Assembly (NCBI GenBank): GCA_937891045.1
Contig: CALBEV010000143.1
Span: 1 to 14,280 of the forward strand
Reading direction: 5' to 3'
Length of the DNA: 14,280 nt
Source of the DNA: an uncultured Burkholderiales bacterium
GTDB lineage: Bacteria; Pseudomonadota; Gammaproteobacteria; Burkholderiales; Burkholderiaceae
The notes beneath the pieces are model-generated. The model worked only from the letters and a program-made list of their open reading frames with translations, did no database searches and was not told the origin of the DNA. A program made the translations under genes and the position numbers. Positions 6,685 through 14,280 of the stretch are shown here, in pieces (the stretch's first letter is position 1; each line of letters opens with the position of its first letter).

Positions 6685-7481
6685 GGCGATGGCGGGGTGA
6701 TGGTGAACATGACATCTCGCGACAGTGGCACCAGATGTTGGCCGTTGTCCACTTGAATCGTGGTGCCGGTCAGTGCCTGGTTTTCAGCGATGAACACAGC
6801 GGTGCGGGCAATGTCGGTGGTGTCGATAGGGCGCTGCAGCAAATTGATGCGGGCCGCTTGATCAAAATTGTCTTGGGTTTGTGGGCCGCTCAAAAAACTC
6901 AAGCCTGGCGACAAACCACACACCCGAACCTGCGGCGCGAGGGCTTGCGCTTGCAGTGCCACGCTGCGCTCGAGCGCGAGTTTGCTCACCGTGTAGGAAA
7001 AGTAATCGGGGTTCAGGTTGTGCACTTTTTGGTCCAGCACATGGATCACACAGGCCTGGGTGTTGGCAGCGGCTTGCAAGCGCTTGGCCAAACCATTGGC
7101 CAGCATCAAGGGGAGCACCGTGTTGGTTTGGAAATGCGCTTGCATGTGCGCGGGGGTGCTGGTTTGTGCGCTGTCTTCTTCAAAAACAGAAGCGTTATTG
7201 ACAATGCACTGCGGCAAGCCCAGGGCTTGCCCTTGGCAGGTGTTGAGCAACTGCTCGTGTGCATCTGCCAAATTCAAATCAAGTTGCACCAAGAGACACT
7301 GAACGCCCAGCGCTTGCACCATCTGCTGGGTCTGCAAAGCTTCGGTCTTGGAACTGTTGTAGTGGCAGATGATGCGCCAACCTGCTTTGGCAAAGGCCAA
7401 GCAGAATGCGCGGCCCAGTCGCTTGGCGCCGCCGGTGACCAGCACCACAGGGGAAGAAGGGAATGAATCCGCAACAGACAT
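6681..7481 (-). CDS. folM: Pteridine / dihydromonapterin reductase-type SDR (FolM/PTR1-like)
   Basis: The ATG at 7481 gives 266 residues; a longer reading from 7541 would overlap the divergent gene and is unlikely. It is a classical NADPH-binding Rossmann SDR: VTGGAKRLGRA (15-25), basic/His-Tyr region HYNSS (40-44), VNNASVF (94-100) and YTVSK (163-167). The usual catalytic serine position holds Asp150, exactly 13 residues before Tyr163. This Asp-Tyr-Lys triad, with Phe100 in NASxF and AKRLG near the cofactor, marks pteridine reductases (PTR1) and E. coli FolM rather than generic SDRs. Expected reaction: NADPH reduction of dihydromonapterin, and possibly dihydrofolate, to the tetrahydro form. 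It is first gene of the folM-folB-folX-ttcA cluster, overlapping folB by 4 bases. No strong ribosome site precedes it (GTGGA only). Substrate is inferred. Confidence 0.82.
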   Translation of the reverse strand: MSVADSFPSSPVVLVTGGAKRLGRAFCLAFAKAGWRIICHYNSSKTEALQTQQMVQALGVQCLLVQLDLNLADAHEQLLNTCQGQALGLPQCIVNNASVFEEDSAQTSTPAHMQAHFQTNTVLPLMLANGLAKRLQAAANTQACVIHVLDQKVHNLNPDYFSYTVSKLALERSVALQAQALAPQVRVCGLSPGLSFLSGPQTQDNFDQAARINLLQRPIDTTDIARTAVFIAENQALTGTTIQVDNGQHLVPLSRDVMFTITPPSP

Positions 7482-7498
7482 GAACGACAATCCACGCG

Positions 7499-8605
7499 AT
7501 GAATGAACAGGCAAAGAGTGTACCGACTGCCCCAACGGCAACGGGCCGTTTGATCCAGGCCAGCTTGGACAAGCAAGGCGGTTGGATGCCCTTTGATCGC
7601 TTCATGGCGCTGGCCCTGTACGCCCCAGGCTTGGGCTATTACAGCGCGGGCCAGCAGCAAATTGGCCGCATGCCCATTGGCGGCAGTGATTTCGTCACCG
7701 CCCCCGAAATCTCTGCCTACTTCGGCCAAGCGCTGGCCAACAGCATTCGAGAAGCTTTGCAGCACAGCCACACCGACACGGTCTACGAATTCGGCGCAGG
7801 CAATGGCAGCTTGGCTTTGCAACTCTTGAACGCCTTGGGCGACGATGTGCAGCACTACACCATCATCGATGTGTCTGGCAGTTTGCGCCAGCGTCAAGCC
7901 CAAACCTTGCATGCCCATGCCCACAAGGTGACTTGGCTGGAGGCCTTGCCCGAACAGCTGCATGGCGTGGTGGTGGGCAACGAGGTGTTGGACGCGATGC
8001 CGGTGCGTTTGCTGCACCGCTTGAACGGTGTGTGGCTCGAGCGTGGCGTGGTGTGGCGTGAGGACACGCAAGCGTTTGATTGGCAAGACCGAGCCACCAC
8101 GGACACGCCGCCGGTTGAGATTGAAGGTGCCCAAGACTACCTGTGCGAAGTCCACGCGCAAGCCGACGCTTTTGTGCGCAGCCTGGCCGAGCGCTTGACT
8201 CAGGGTGCGATGTTCTTCATCGACTATGGTTTTCCTGCGCACGAGTACTACCACCCGCAACGCCACATGGGCACCTTGATGTGCCATCAAGGCCACTTGA
8301 GTGACACCGACCCGTTAAGCCAAGTGGGTTTCAAAGACATCACGACGCATGTGAATTTCACGGGCGTGGCATTGGCCGCGCAAGAGATGGGGTTGCTGGT
8401 GTTGGGCTACACCAGCCAAGCACACTTTTTGCTCAACAGTGGTTTGCTGCCGCTGCTTGAAAACGCCAGCGTGCCCGAGCGCAGCATGGCGCAAAAACTG
8501 ATCCAAGACCATGAGATGGGCGAATTGTTCAAGGTGATCGCCTTGGGGACCGATGAGTGGACGCCCATGGGCTTTGTGCAAGCCGATCGAACCCACAGGT
8601 TGTAG
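7499..8605 (+). CDS. midA: MidA/NDUFAF7-family SAM-dependent methyltransferase
   Basis: 368 residues, full length for the COG1565/Methyltransf_28 family. The N-terminal WMPFDRFMALALYAPGLGYY segment is the family hallmark. SAM-binding motif I is EFGAGNGS (97-104), followed by NEVLDAMPVR (161-170) and FFIDYGFPAHEYYHPQR. Eukaryotic NDUFAF7 (MidA) dimethylates an arginine of the complex I subunit NDUFS2; a bacterial role on NuoD is a reasonable inference, but unproven. The ATG at 7499 is only 17 bases from the divergent folM start, so its promoter must lie inside the folM coding region or in this gap. No clear Shine-Dalgarno precedes it. A DUF2905 gene follows 2 bases after its stop. Confidence 0.93.
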   Translation: MNEQAKSVPTAPTATGRLIQASLDKQGGWMPFDRFMALALYAPGLGYYSAGQQQIGRMPIGGSDFVTAPEISAYFGQALANSIREALQHSHTDTVYEFGAGNGSLALQLLNALGDDVQHYTIIDVSGSLRQRQAQTLHAHAHKVTWLEALPEQLHGVVVGNEVLDAMPVRLLHRLNGVWLERGVVWREDTQAFDWQDRATTDTPPVEIEGAQDYLCEVHAQADAFVRSLAERLTQGAMFFIDYGFPAHEYYHPQRHMGTLMCHQGHLSDTDPLSQVGFKDITTHVNFTGVALAAQEMGLLVLGYTSQAHFLLNSGLLPLLENASVPERSMAQKLIQDHEMGELFKVIALGTDEWTPMGFVQADRTHRL

Positions 8606-8607
8606 AC

Positions 8608-8802
8608 ATGATTCGCTGGCTGATCGTGGTGTTCGTGGTCTTGCTGCTGATTCAAGGCATCACGCCGTGGCTGAGCAAAATAGGCCTGGGTCGTTTGCCC
8701 GGTGACCTGCGCTTTCGAATGTTTGGCCGTGAATTTTTCATTCCATTCACCACCACCATCATCCTCAGCATGGTCTGCGCAGGTATTGCACACTTTATTT
8801 GA
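8608..8802 (+). CDS. DUF2905 family small membrane protein
   Basis: A 64-residue protein starting at ATG 8608, two bases after the methyltransferase stop. It has an N-terminal hydrophobic helix (about 3-19), the DUF2905 signature LGRLPGD (27-33) followed by a basic stretch RFRMFGREF, then IPFTTTIILSMVCAG and a second helix to the C-terminus. Function of the family is unknown. A reading from 8557 in the same frame overlaps the methyltransferase and adds unrelated sequence, so the shorter start is preferred. The tight spacing makes co-transcription with the methyltransferase likely. Confidence 0.9.
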   Translation: MIRWLIVVFVVLLLIQGITPWLSKIGLGRLPGDLRFRMFGREFFIPFTTTIILSMVCAGIAHFI

Positions 8803-8872
8803 ACAACTGCTTTAGTCCCCTTCGGCGCAGGGACATGGTCGAGGGTTAATATGTCAACTGACCTGAATTTGA
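8803..8872 (+). promoter_or_regulatory. Intergenic leader before the RND efflux operon
   Basis: A 70-base gap between the DUF2905 gene and the efflux adaptor. It contains an imperfect hairpin, GTCCC (8815-8819) with GGGAC (8830-8834) and a 10-base loop, but no T-run follows, so it is not a convincing terminator. GAGGG at 8841-8845 is the only good ribosome-binding sequence, and it is placed for the short reading frame at 8851 rather than for the adaptor. I found no convincing -35/-10 pair. Confidence 0.35.
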
Positions 8873-8880
8873 ATGCTTGA
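8851..8880 (+). CDS. Possible 9-codon leader ORF coupled to the adaptor start
   Basis: ATG at 8851 is preceded by GAGGG with a 5-base spacer, the best ribosome site near the operon. It encodes MSTDLNLNA and stops at TGA 8878-8880. The adaptor ATG (8873) lies inside this ORF in another frame, and the adaptor frame has a stop (8870-8872) directly upstream, so it cannot start earlier. Ribosomes ending at 8880 could reinitiate at 8873 or at the second ATG (8882). This is an inference from spacing alone. Confidence 0.3.
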   Translation: MSTDLNLNA

Positions 8881-10117
8881 CATGTCTTTCGTGAAACAAA
8901 ATTTAATGCGTTCCAAATGGCTTGCTGTGATGGTGATGGTGTTGGGTGTCGCCACAGCTTGGTGGTACCCCGAGATCAAACAGTGGATGAGCCCCAGCAC
9001 AACCACGGCCCAGCAAGGCCCAGACAAGGCGAGCGACAAAAACGCGGACAAAACCAAAGGCATGGGTCGCCCGGGCAACAAAGAGGGCGGCGGTGGCAAA
9101 CACACACCGGTCAGTGCTGTTGAAGTCAAACAAATGGACATCCGCCAAAGCGTTGACGCCTTGGGCACACTCACGGCGCTCAACACCGCCGTGGTTCGAG
9201 CCAAGGTGGATGGCGAACTCAAGGCTGTGCGTTTCACTGAAGGCCAGTGGGTGCAAGCCGGTCAGGTGCTGGCCGAGATTGACGCCCGTGCCTATGAAGC
9301 CCAACTCAACCAAGCGCAAGGCCAGTTGGCACGCGACACCGCACAGTTGAAAAACGCACAACTTGATTTGCAACGCTATCAAGACCTGCTGAGCAAAGAC
9401 GCGATTGCCCGCCAACTGGTGGAAACCCAAGCTGCACTCGTGGGCCAGTTGCAAGGCACCGTGCAAGCCAATCAAGCGCAAGTTGAAGCAGCGCGTTTGC
9501 AGTTGTCCTACACCAAAGTCACCGCGCCGATCAGTGGTCGCTTGGGCTTGAAGCAATCCGAATTGGGCAGCTTGGTGCGGGCCAGCGATCCGAATGGTTT
9601 GGTCAGCATCACGCAAACCCAACCGATGGCCGTGGTGTTTGCGGTGCCCGAGGTGCATGTGCCGCTCATCATGCGCAAACTCAAAGCAGGGCAAGCTCTG
9701 CCGGTGCAAGCTTGGGACCGCGATCGGCAACAACGCTTGGCGCAAGGTCGGGTCAGCACCACCGACAACGCGATCGATATCGCCACGGGCACCTTGAAAC
9801 TCAAAGCCACCTTGGACAACAAACAAGGCTTGCTGTTTCCCAATCAATTTGCACAAATTCGCTTGGAACTCGACACCTTGAAAAATGTGCTGGTGGTGCC
9901 CACACAGGCCATCCAACGCGGTGCACAAGGCACCTTTGTCTGTGTGGTGCAGGCTGACAACAGCATCCGTTTGCAAAACGTGAAGTTGTTGGCCGTAGAA
10001 GGCGAATGGCAGGCCGTGCAAGGTGAATTGAAAGTGGGTGAGCGGGTCGTGACCGATGGCGCAGACCGATTGCGCAATGGCAGCACGGTCGAGGTGGTGA
10101 TGCCCGCCAAACCATGA
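8873..10117 (+). CDS. mdtA: RND efflux periplasmic adaptor (membrane fusion protein), MdtA/MuxA type
   Basis: 414 residues. An N-terminal membrane anchor (about 16-32) is followed by a hydrophilic Lys/Gly/Asp-rich linker (about 40-78). The adaptor body follows: first barrel-sandwich half (about 107-137, [20 protein letters not shown]), a coiled-coil hairpin rich in Gln and Ala (about 140-212), second half ([13 protein letters not shown], about 213-225), then beta-barrel and membrane-proximal domains ending in [17 protein letters not shown]. It bridges the inner-membrane pump to an outer-membrane channel of the TolC/OprM type, which is not in this window. There is no lipobox; anchoring is by the uncleaved helix. 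The stop overlaps the permease start by 4 bases. Start is 8873 or the in-frame ATG at 8882; neither has a close ribosome site. Confidence 0.92.
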   Translation: MLDMSFVKQNLMRSKWLAVMVMVLGVATAWWYPEIKQWMSPSTTTAQQGPDKASDKNADKTKGMGRPGNKEGGGGKHTPVSAVEVKQMDIRQSVDALGTLTALNTAVVRAKVDGELKAVRFTEGQWVQAGQVLAEIDARAYEAQLNQAQGQLARDTAQLKNAQLDLQRYQDLLSKDAIARQLVETQAALVGQLQGTVQANQAQVEAARLQLSYTKVTAPISGRLGLKQSELGSLVRASDPNGLVSITQTQPMAVVFAVPEVHVPLIMRKLKAGQALPVQAWDRDRQQRLAQGRVSTTDNAIDIATGTLKLKATLDNKQGLLFPNQFAQIRLELDTLKNVLVVPTQAIQRGAQGTFVCVVQADNSIRLQNVKLLAVEGEWQAVQGELKVGERVVTDGADRLRNGSTVEVVMPAKP

Positions 10118-13100
10118 ATTTCTCGCGCTTGTTCATCTTGCGGCCAGTGGCCACCTCGTTGTTGATGGTGGCTTTGTTCCTGAGTGGTTTGTTGGCCTAT
10201 CGTTTTCTACCAGTCGCCTCGCTGCCGCAGGTGGACTACCCCACGATTCAAGTGAGCACCTTGTACCCGGGTGCCAGCCCGGAAGTCATCACCGCGTCCA
10301 TCACCGCACCACTGGAGCGCCAGTTTGGTCAGATGCCCGGCTTGGCCTTGATGACCTCGGTCAGCTCGGGTGGGGCCTCGGTCATCACTTTGCGGTTCTC
10401 CTTGAAGCTGCCACTTGATGTGGCAGAGCAACAAGTGCAAGCGGCGATCAATGCCACCGCCAGTGTCTTGCCCAACGACTTGCCGATGTCCCCGGCTTAC
10501 AGCAAGGTCAATCCGGCCGACGCGCCCATCCTCAGCTTGGCCATCAGCTCGGGCAGCTTGCCGATGACCCAAGTGCACGACATGGTGGAGAACCGGTTGG
10601 CTATGCGCTTGTCGCAAGTCGCTGGCGTCGGCTTGGTCAGCATTGCAGGCGGTCAGCGACCGGCGGTGCGGGTGCAGGTGAACAGCCAAGCCTTGGCGGC
10701 ATCTGGGTTTTCATTGGACGATGTGCGCAACGCCATCAACCAAGCCAATGTGAACATGGCCAAAGGCAGTCTGGATGGTCCTGCGCGGGCCTCGAGTTTG
10801 GATGCGAATGATCAACTGCGTTCGGTGGACGAGTACGCCAACATGGTGCTGGCCTATGTGCGCGGCAATCCCCTGCGCTTGCGCGATGTGGCCAGCATCG
10901 TCGAAGCACCTGAGAACAACCGTTTAGCGGCTTGGGCCAACGAAGAACCCGCCATCATCTTGAACATTCAACGACAACCGGGTGCGAATGTGATTGAAGT
11001 GGTGGAGCGGGTTCAAGCTTTGCTGCCATCCCTGAAAGCGTCCTTGCCCCCCAGCGTTGACATGCAAGTGATGACCGATCGCACCGTCACCATCCGTGCT
11101 TCGGTGCGCGATGTGCAGTTTGAGCTCATGCTGTCGGTGGCCTTGGTGGTGATGGTGATCTTTTTGTTTTTACGCGGTGCCGCTGCCACCATCATTCCAG
11201 GCGTGGTGGTGCCACTGTCCTTGGTCGGTACTTTTGGCTTCATGTACTTGGCGGGTTTTTCCATCAACAACCTCACCTTGATGGCGCTGACGGTGGCCAC
11301 TGGTTTTGTGGTGGACGACGCCATCGTGATGATCGAGAACATTGCACGTTATTTGCAAGACCCGAAACGCCCCAGCACACCGTTGCAAGCGGCCTTGGAA
11401 GGTGCGCGGCAAATTGGCTTTACGATTTTGTCGCTCACGTTTTCGTTGGTGGCCGTGTTGATTCCTTTGTTGTTCATGGGTGATGTGGTGGGACGCTTGT
11501 TCCACGAGTTCGCCATCACCTTGGCTGTGGCCATCCTGATTTCGGCCGTGGTCTCGCTCACACTCACGCCCATGATGTGCGCACATTTGTTGCGCCCCGT
11601 TTTGAACCGTGCAGACAGTGCGCAGATGCACAACCCAGATTGGCTGCAAGCCTTGATAGACCGGTATGCCGTTGCGCTCAAAACGGTGTTGAACCATCCG
11701 CTGCAAACCACCTGGGTATTTGCCGCCACGGTGTTGCTCACTGTGGGGCTGTATGCATGGATACCCAAAGGATTCTTTCCACTGCAAGACACTGGTGCGA
11801 TCCAAGTCATCACCGAAGCCACGCAATCCACGTCTTTCACGGCCATGGCTGAACGCCAGCAAGCCTTGGCGCAAACCTTGTTGAAAGACCCGGCGGTGCA
11901 AAGCCTCACCTCTTTCATTGGTGTCGATGGACCCAACACCAGCATGAACACCGGGCGCATGACCATCAACCTGGTGCCCAAAAACCAACGAGACGCGCCT
12001 TTGCCAGAGATTTTGCAGCGCCTGAACCAAGCTGCATCCAATCTCAGTGGCATGCGCATGTACCTGCAGCCGCTGCAAGACTTGACACTCGAAGACCGGG
12101 TGGCGCGAACCCAATATCGATTTTTATTGAGCGGCCCAGACATGCAGGCCTTGGGGGTTTGGTCGGCACGATTGCAAGAACGATTGCAAGGTCATCCGGA
12201 CTTGGGCGAGGTGGCCTCTGATTTGCAAAACCAAGGTTTGCAAGCTTATGTGCGCATCGACCGTGAAGCCGCCAGCCGCTTGGGTGTCAGTGTGCTGGCC
12301 ATCGACAACGCGCTCTACAACGCCTTTGGACAACGCTTTGTCTCCACCATCTTCACGAAAAGCAACCAGTACCGCGTGGTGCTGGAGGTGCAGTCGCAAG
12401 ACCGCTTGGGTCCAGCCGCCCTGTCACGCTTGATGGTGCCCGCCAGTTCGGGCGCCCAGGTGCCGCTCAGCAGCGTGGCCAGCATTGAAGAGCGTGCCGC
12501 GCAGTTGAGCATCTTGCATGTGGGTCAGTTTCCAGCGGTCACGGTGTCTTTTGAACCTTCCGCACAAGCTTCTTTGGGCGAGGCTGTGCAAGCCATCGAA
12601 ACGACTTGGCAGGCGTTGCGTGCAGCAGAGCCGGTTCCTGCCAACATCGAATCCCGTTTTGAGGGTGCGGCCTTGGCCTTCCAGGCCTCGCTCAGCAACA
12701 ACCTGTGGTTGGTGCTGGCGGCGGTGGTCACCATGTACATCGTGCTGGGTGTGCTGTATGAAAGTTACATCCATCCGATCACCATCTTGTCCACCTTGCC
12801 TTCTGCCGCCTTGGGCGCATTGTTGGCACTGATGCTGTCGCGCACCGATTTGGATTTGATGGCGGTGATTGGCATCATTTTGTTGATTGGCATTGTCAAG
12901 AAAAACGCCATCATGATGATCGACTTTGCACTCGATGCCGAGCGCCATCAAGGCATGACACCACGGCAAGCCATTGAGCAAGCGTGCTTGTTGCGGTTCA
13001 GACCGATTTTGATGACCACCTTGTGCGCCTTGTTGGGCGCACTGCCTTTGATGTTGGGATCGGGTGTGGGCAGTGAATTGCGTCAACCTCTGGGCGTGAC

Positions 13101-13212
13101 GCTGGTTGGGGGCTTGTTGATGAGTCAGTGGCTCACCTTGTTCACCACGCCCGTCATCTATTTGCAACTGGATGCATGGGCCAAGCGTTTGACGCCCCAA
13201 CAAAGCGCATGA
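10114..13212 (+). CDS. mdtB: RND multidrug efflux permease, MdtB/MuxB type
   Basis: 1032 residues, normal for the HAE1 RND family (E. coli MdtB is 1040). Twelve membrane segments in the usual 1+5+1+5 pattern flank two large periplasmic loops. Proton-relay residues are present: Asp401-Asp402 in [12 protein letters not shown] (TM4) and Lys930 in [14 protein letters not shown] (TM10), matching AcrB Asp407/Asp408/Lys940. The N-terminus [21 protein letters not shown] and the [19 protein letters not shown] motif are typical. It forms the drug/proton antiporter of the inner membrane. A second, different permease follows at once with a 4-base overlap (13209-13212), the arrangement of MdtBC and MuxBC, whose pumps use a mixed trimer. 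Substrates cannot be told from sequence; known relatives export bile salts, novobiocin and other amphiphiles. Confidence 0.95.
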   Translation: MNFSRLFILRPVATSLLMVALFLSGLLAYRFLPVASLPQVDYPTIQVSTLYPGASPEVITASITAPLERQFGQMPGLALMTSVSSGGASVITLRFSLKLPLDVAEQQVQAAINATASVLPNDLPMSPAYSKVNPADAPILSLAISSGSLPMTQVHDMVENRLAMRLSQVAGVGLVSIAGGQRPAVRVQVNSQALAASGFSLDDVRNAINQANVNMAKGSLDGPARASSLDANDQLRSVDEYANMVLAYVRGNPLRLRDVASIVEAPENNRLAAWANEEPAIILNIQRQPGANVIEVVERVQALLPSLKASLPPSVDMQVMTDRTVTIRASVRDVQFELMLSVALVVMVIFLFLRGAAATIIPGVVVPLSLVGTFGFMYLAGFSINNLTLMALTVATGFVVDDAIVMIENIARYLQDPKRPSTPLQAALEGARQIGFTILSLTFSLVAVLIPLLFMGDVVGRLFHEFAITLAVAILISAVVSLTLTPMMCAHLLRPVLNRADSAQMHNPDWLQALIDRYAVALKTVLNHPLQTTWVFAATVLLTVGLYAWIPKGFFPLQDTGAIQVITEATQSTSFTAMAERQQALAQTLLKDPAVQSLTSFIGVDGPNTSMNTGRMTINLVPKNQRDAPLPEILQRLNQAASNLSGMRMYLQPLQDLTLEDRVARTQYRFLLSGPDMQALGVWSARLQERLQGHPDLGEVASDLQNQGLQAYVRIDREAASRLGVSVLAIDNALYNAFGQRFVSTIFTKSNQYRVVLEVQSQDRLGPAALSRLMVPASSGAQVPLSSVASIEERAAQLSILHVGQFPAVTVSFEPSAQASLGEAVQAIETTWQALRAAEPVPANIESRFEGAALAFQASLSNNLWLVLAAVVTMYIVLGVLYESYIHPITILSTLPSAALGALLALMLSRTDLDLMAVIGIILLIGIVKKNAIMMIDFALDAERHQGMTPRQAIEQACLLRFRPILMTTLCALLGALPLMLGSGVGSELRQPLGVTLVGGLLMSQWLTLFTTPVIYLQLDAWAKRLTPQQSA

Positions 13213-14280
13213 ACTTCTCAGCCTTTTTCATTGACCGCCCCGTCGCCACGACACTGCTGAGCTTGGGTGTGGCCTTGGCGGGTGGTTTGTCTTATGGTTT
13301 GCTGCCTGTGGCCCCTTTGCCGCAAGTGAGTTTTCCCACCATTTCGGTGCAAGCCAATCTGCCCGGTGCCAGCCCAGAGACGATGGCGGCCACCGTGGCC
13401 ACGCCCTTGGAGCGGGCGTTGGGCAACATCGCAGGCGTGAATGAAATGACGTCGAGTTCGATGCAAGGCTCAACCCGCATCAACCTGCAATTTGATTTGA
13501 ACCGCGACATCAATGGCGCTGCGCGTGAAGTGCAAGCCGCCATCAACACCGCACAAAGCTTGTTGCCCTCGGGCATGCCGAGTCGCCCCACCTACCGCAA
13601 AACCAATCCGGCAGAAAGCCCCATGTTGGTGATTGCGCTGACCTCCAGCACCTACACGCGCGGTCAGATGTACGACTTGGCCTCGACCATCTTGGCGCAA
13701 CGTTTGTCGCAAGTTGATGGCGTGGGGCAGGTCACCATTGGCGGTGGTGCATTGCCTGCGGTGAGGGTGTCGATTCAACCAGACAAACTTGCCGCACATG
13801 GCTTGTCGCTGGAGGATGTGCGCTTGGCCTTGGTCGGCACGAATGCGCACCGGCCCAAAGGGGTGTTGGATGACGAGACGCAAATGTGGCAGATTGAAGC
13901 CAACGACCAAGCCCGCAGTGCAGCGGACTATGCTGGATTGATTCTGCGCTTCAAGGATGGCCGGGCTGTGCGCTTGCAAGATGTGGCCGATGTGCAAGAT
14001 TCGGTGCAAGACCTGCGCACCGATGGCATCTCACAAGGTGAACCTGCGGTGTTGCTGGTGCTGAATCAACAGCCTGGCGCCAACGTGATTGAAACGGCGG
14101 ACAAGGTGCGCGACCTGCTGCCGATCTTGCAGCAATCGATCCCGAGTGTTGTCAGCATGACCGTGGTGTCTGACCGCACACCAACCATTCGCGGTTCTTT
14201 GAACGAGATTCAAAAATCGCTGGTGCTGTCGATGGCCTTGGTGATCTTGTTTCCCTCGTCCCGCACCTGTTTTACGCCTT
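13209..14280 (+). CDS. mdtC: RND multidrug efflux permease, MdtC/MuxC type (truncated by window end)
   Basis: The first 357 codons of a second RND permease, starting at ATG 13209 inside the previous stop. The N-terminus [20 protein letters not shown], then [39 protein letters not shown] and [12 protein letters not shown] are typical of the MdtC side of MdtBC pairs, and it clearly differs in sequence from the upstream permease. It covers TM1, the first periplasmic loop and the start of TM2. From 14250 (after SMALVIL, residues 341-347) the reading [10 protein letters not shown] no longer resembles the expected VVFLFLR plus loop to ATLIP. The family is secure; the last ~31 bases look damaged or foreign. 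Confidence 0.88.
   Translation, partial: MNFSAFFIDRPVATTLLSLGVALAGGLSYGLLPVAPLPQVSFPTISVQANLPGASPETMAATVATPLERALGNIAGVNEMTSSSMQGSTRINLQFDLNRDINGAAREVQAAINTAQSLLPSGMPSRPTYRKTNPAESPMLVIALTSSTYTRGQMYDLASTILAQRLSQVDGVGQVTIGGGALPAVRVSIQPDKLAAHGLSLEDVRLALVGTNAHRPKGVLDDETQMWQIEANDQARSAADYAGLILRFKDGRAVRLQDVADVQDSVQDLRTDGISQGEPAVLLVLNQQPGANVIETADKVRDLLPILQQSIPSVVSMTVVSDRTPTIRGSLNEIQKSLVLSMALVILFPSSRTCFTP

Noticed and set aside
7482..7541. N-terminal extension of the SDR to 286 residues
   Set aside because: It would overlap the divergent methyltransferase start, and the Rossmann motif is already properly placed from ATG 7481.
7274..8296. 340-codon minus-strand frame antisense to the methyltransferase
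   Set aside because: It spans the folM/midA divergent junction and has no recognisable domain, while both overlapped genes are clear.
8815..8834. GTCCC/GGGAC hairpin as a terminator after the DUF2905 gene
   Set aside because: Only a 5-base stem with a 10-base loop and no following T-run.
8903..10021. 372-codon minus-strand frame, His/Gln/Leu-rich, opposite the RND adaptor
   Set aside because: Mirror of a canonical adaptor; its His repeats are the complement of GTG/ATG-rich codons of the membrane anchor.
11170..12114. 314-codon minus-strand frame opposite the first RND permease
   Set aside because: Antisense shadow with His/Gln/Arg-rich composition and no domain.
12424..13203. 259-codon minus-strand frame opposite the end of the first RND permease
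   Set aside because: Gln/His-rich antisense shadow; the permease is complete and has its proton-relay residues.
1..14280. Mobile elements, defence systems, CRISPR, tRNA or prophage
   Set aside because: No repeats with regular spacing, transposase or integrase motifs, tRNA-like folds or terminal inverted repeats were seen; base and codon use look even across the window.

Overview
The window reads as an ordinary, gene-dense chromosome segment of a betaproteobacterium, most likely Burkholderiales/Comamonadaceae (Limnohabitans or Rhodoferax-like). This is inferred from protein style, moderately high GC, heavy use of TTG for leucine, and a TRAP / UxaA / FAH-hydrolase sugar-acid locus beside a MidA - pteridine reductase - FolB - ttcA block. 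I saw no rRNA, tRNA, CRISPR array, transposon or prophage. Nearly every base is coding, and the only non-coding stretches are 4008-4152 and 8803-8872.

Region 1 (1-5022) is a sugar-acid uptake and catabolism locus. On the minus strand, dctP-dctQ-dctM encode a complete tripartite TRAP transporter, followed by a UxaA-family (altronate/galactarate-type) dehydratase that runs off the left edge. Divergent from dctP, across a 145-base regulatory gap, is a fumarylacetoacetate-hydrolase-family enzyme. Together they look like import of an acidic sugar, its dehydration, and hydrolytic cleavage or processing of a keto-deoxy intermediate. The exact sugar acid cannot be read from the sequence.

Region 2 (5025-7481, minus strand) is a tightly coupled operon: a pteridine/dihydromonapterin-reductase-type SDR (FolM/PTR1-like), then FolB (dihydroneopterin aldolase), then a second FolB-fold protein that looks more like FolX (dihydroneopterin-triphosphate epimerase), then ttcA (tRNA 2-thiocytidine synthetase). 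Active-site signatures support a FolX + FolM tetrahydromonapterin route joined to folate synthesis. Both are usually annotated more vaguely, as 'dihydroneopterin aldolase' and 'SDR oxidoreductase'.

Region 3 (7499-8802, plus strand) starts only 17 bases from the SDR start codon. It holds a MidA/NDUFAF7-family SAM-dependent methyltransferase and a 64-residue DUF2905 membrane protein.

Region 4 (8873-14280, plus strand) is an MdtABC/MuxABC-type RND efflux operon: one membrane-fusion adaptor and two tandem, different RND permeases with 4-base start/stop overlaps. The second permease runs off the right edge. In the last ~31 bases its reading stops resembling the family, which suggests a bad contig end or a real junction. 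I did not find a previously undescribed system. The most useful leads are the pterin gene set, the enlarged DctM and the aberrant right end.
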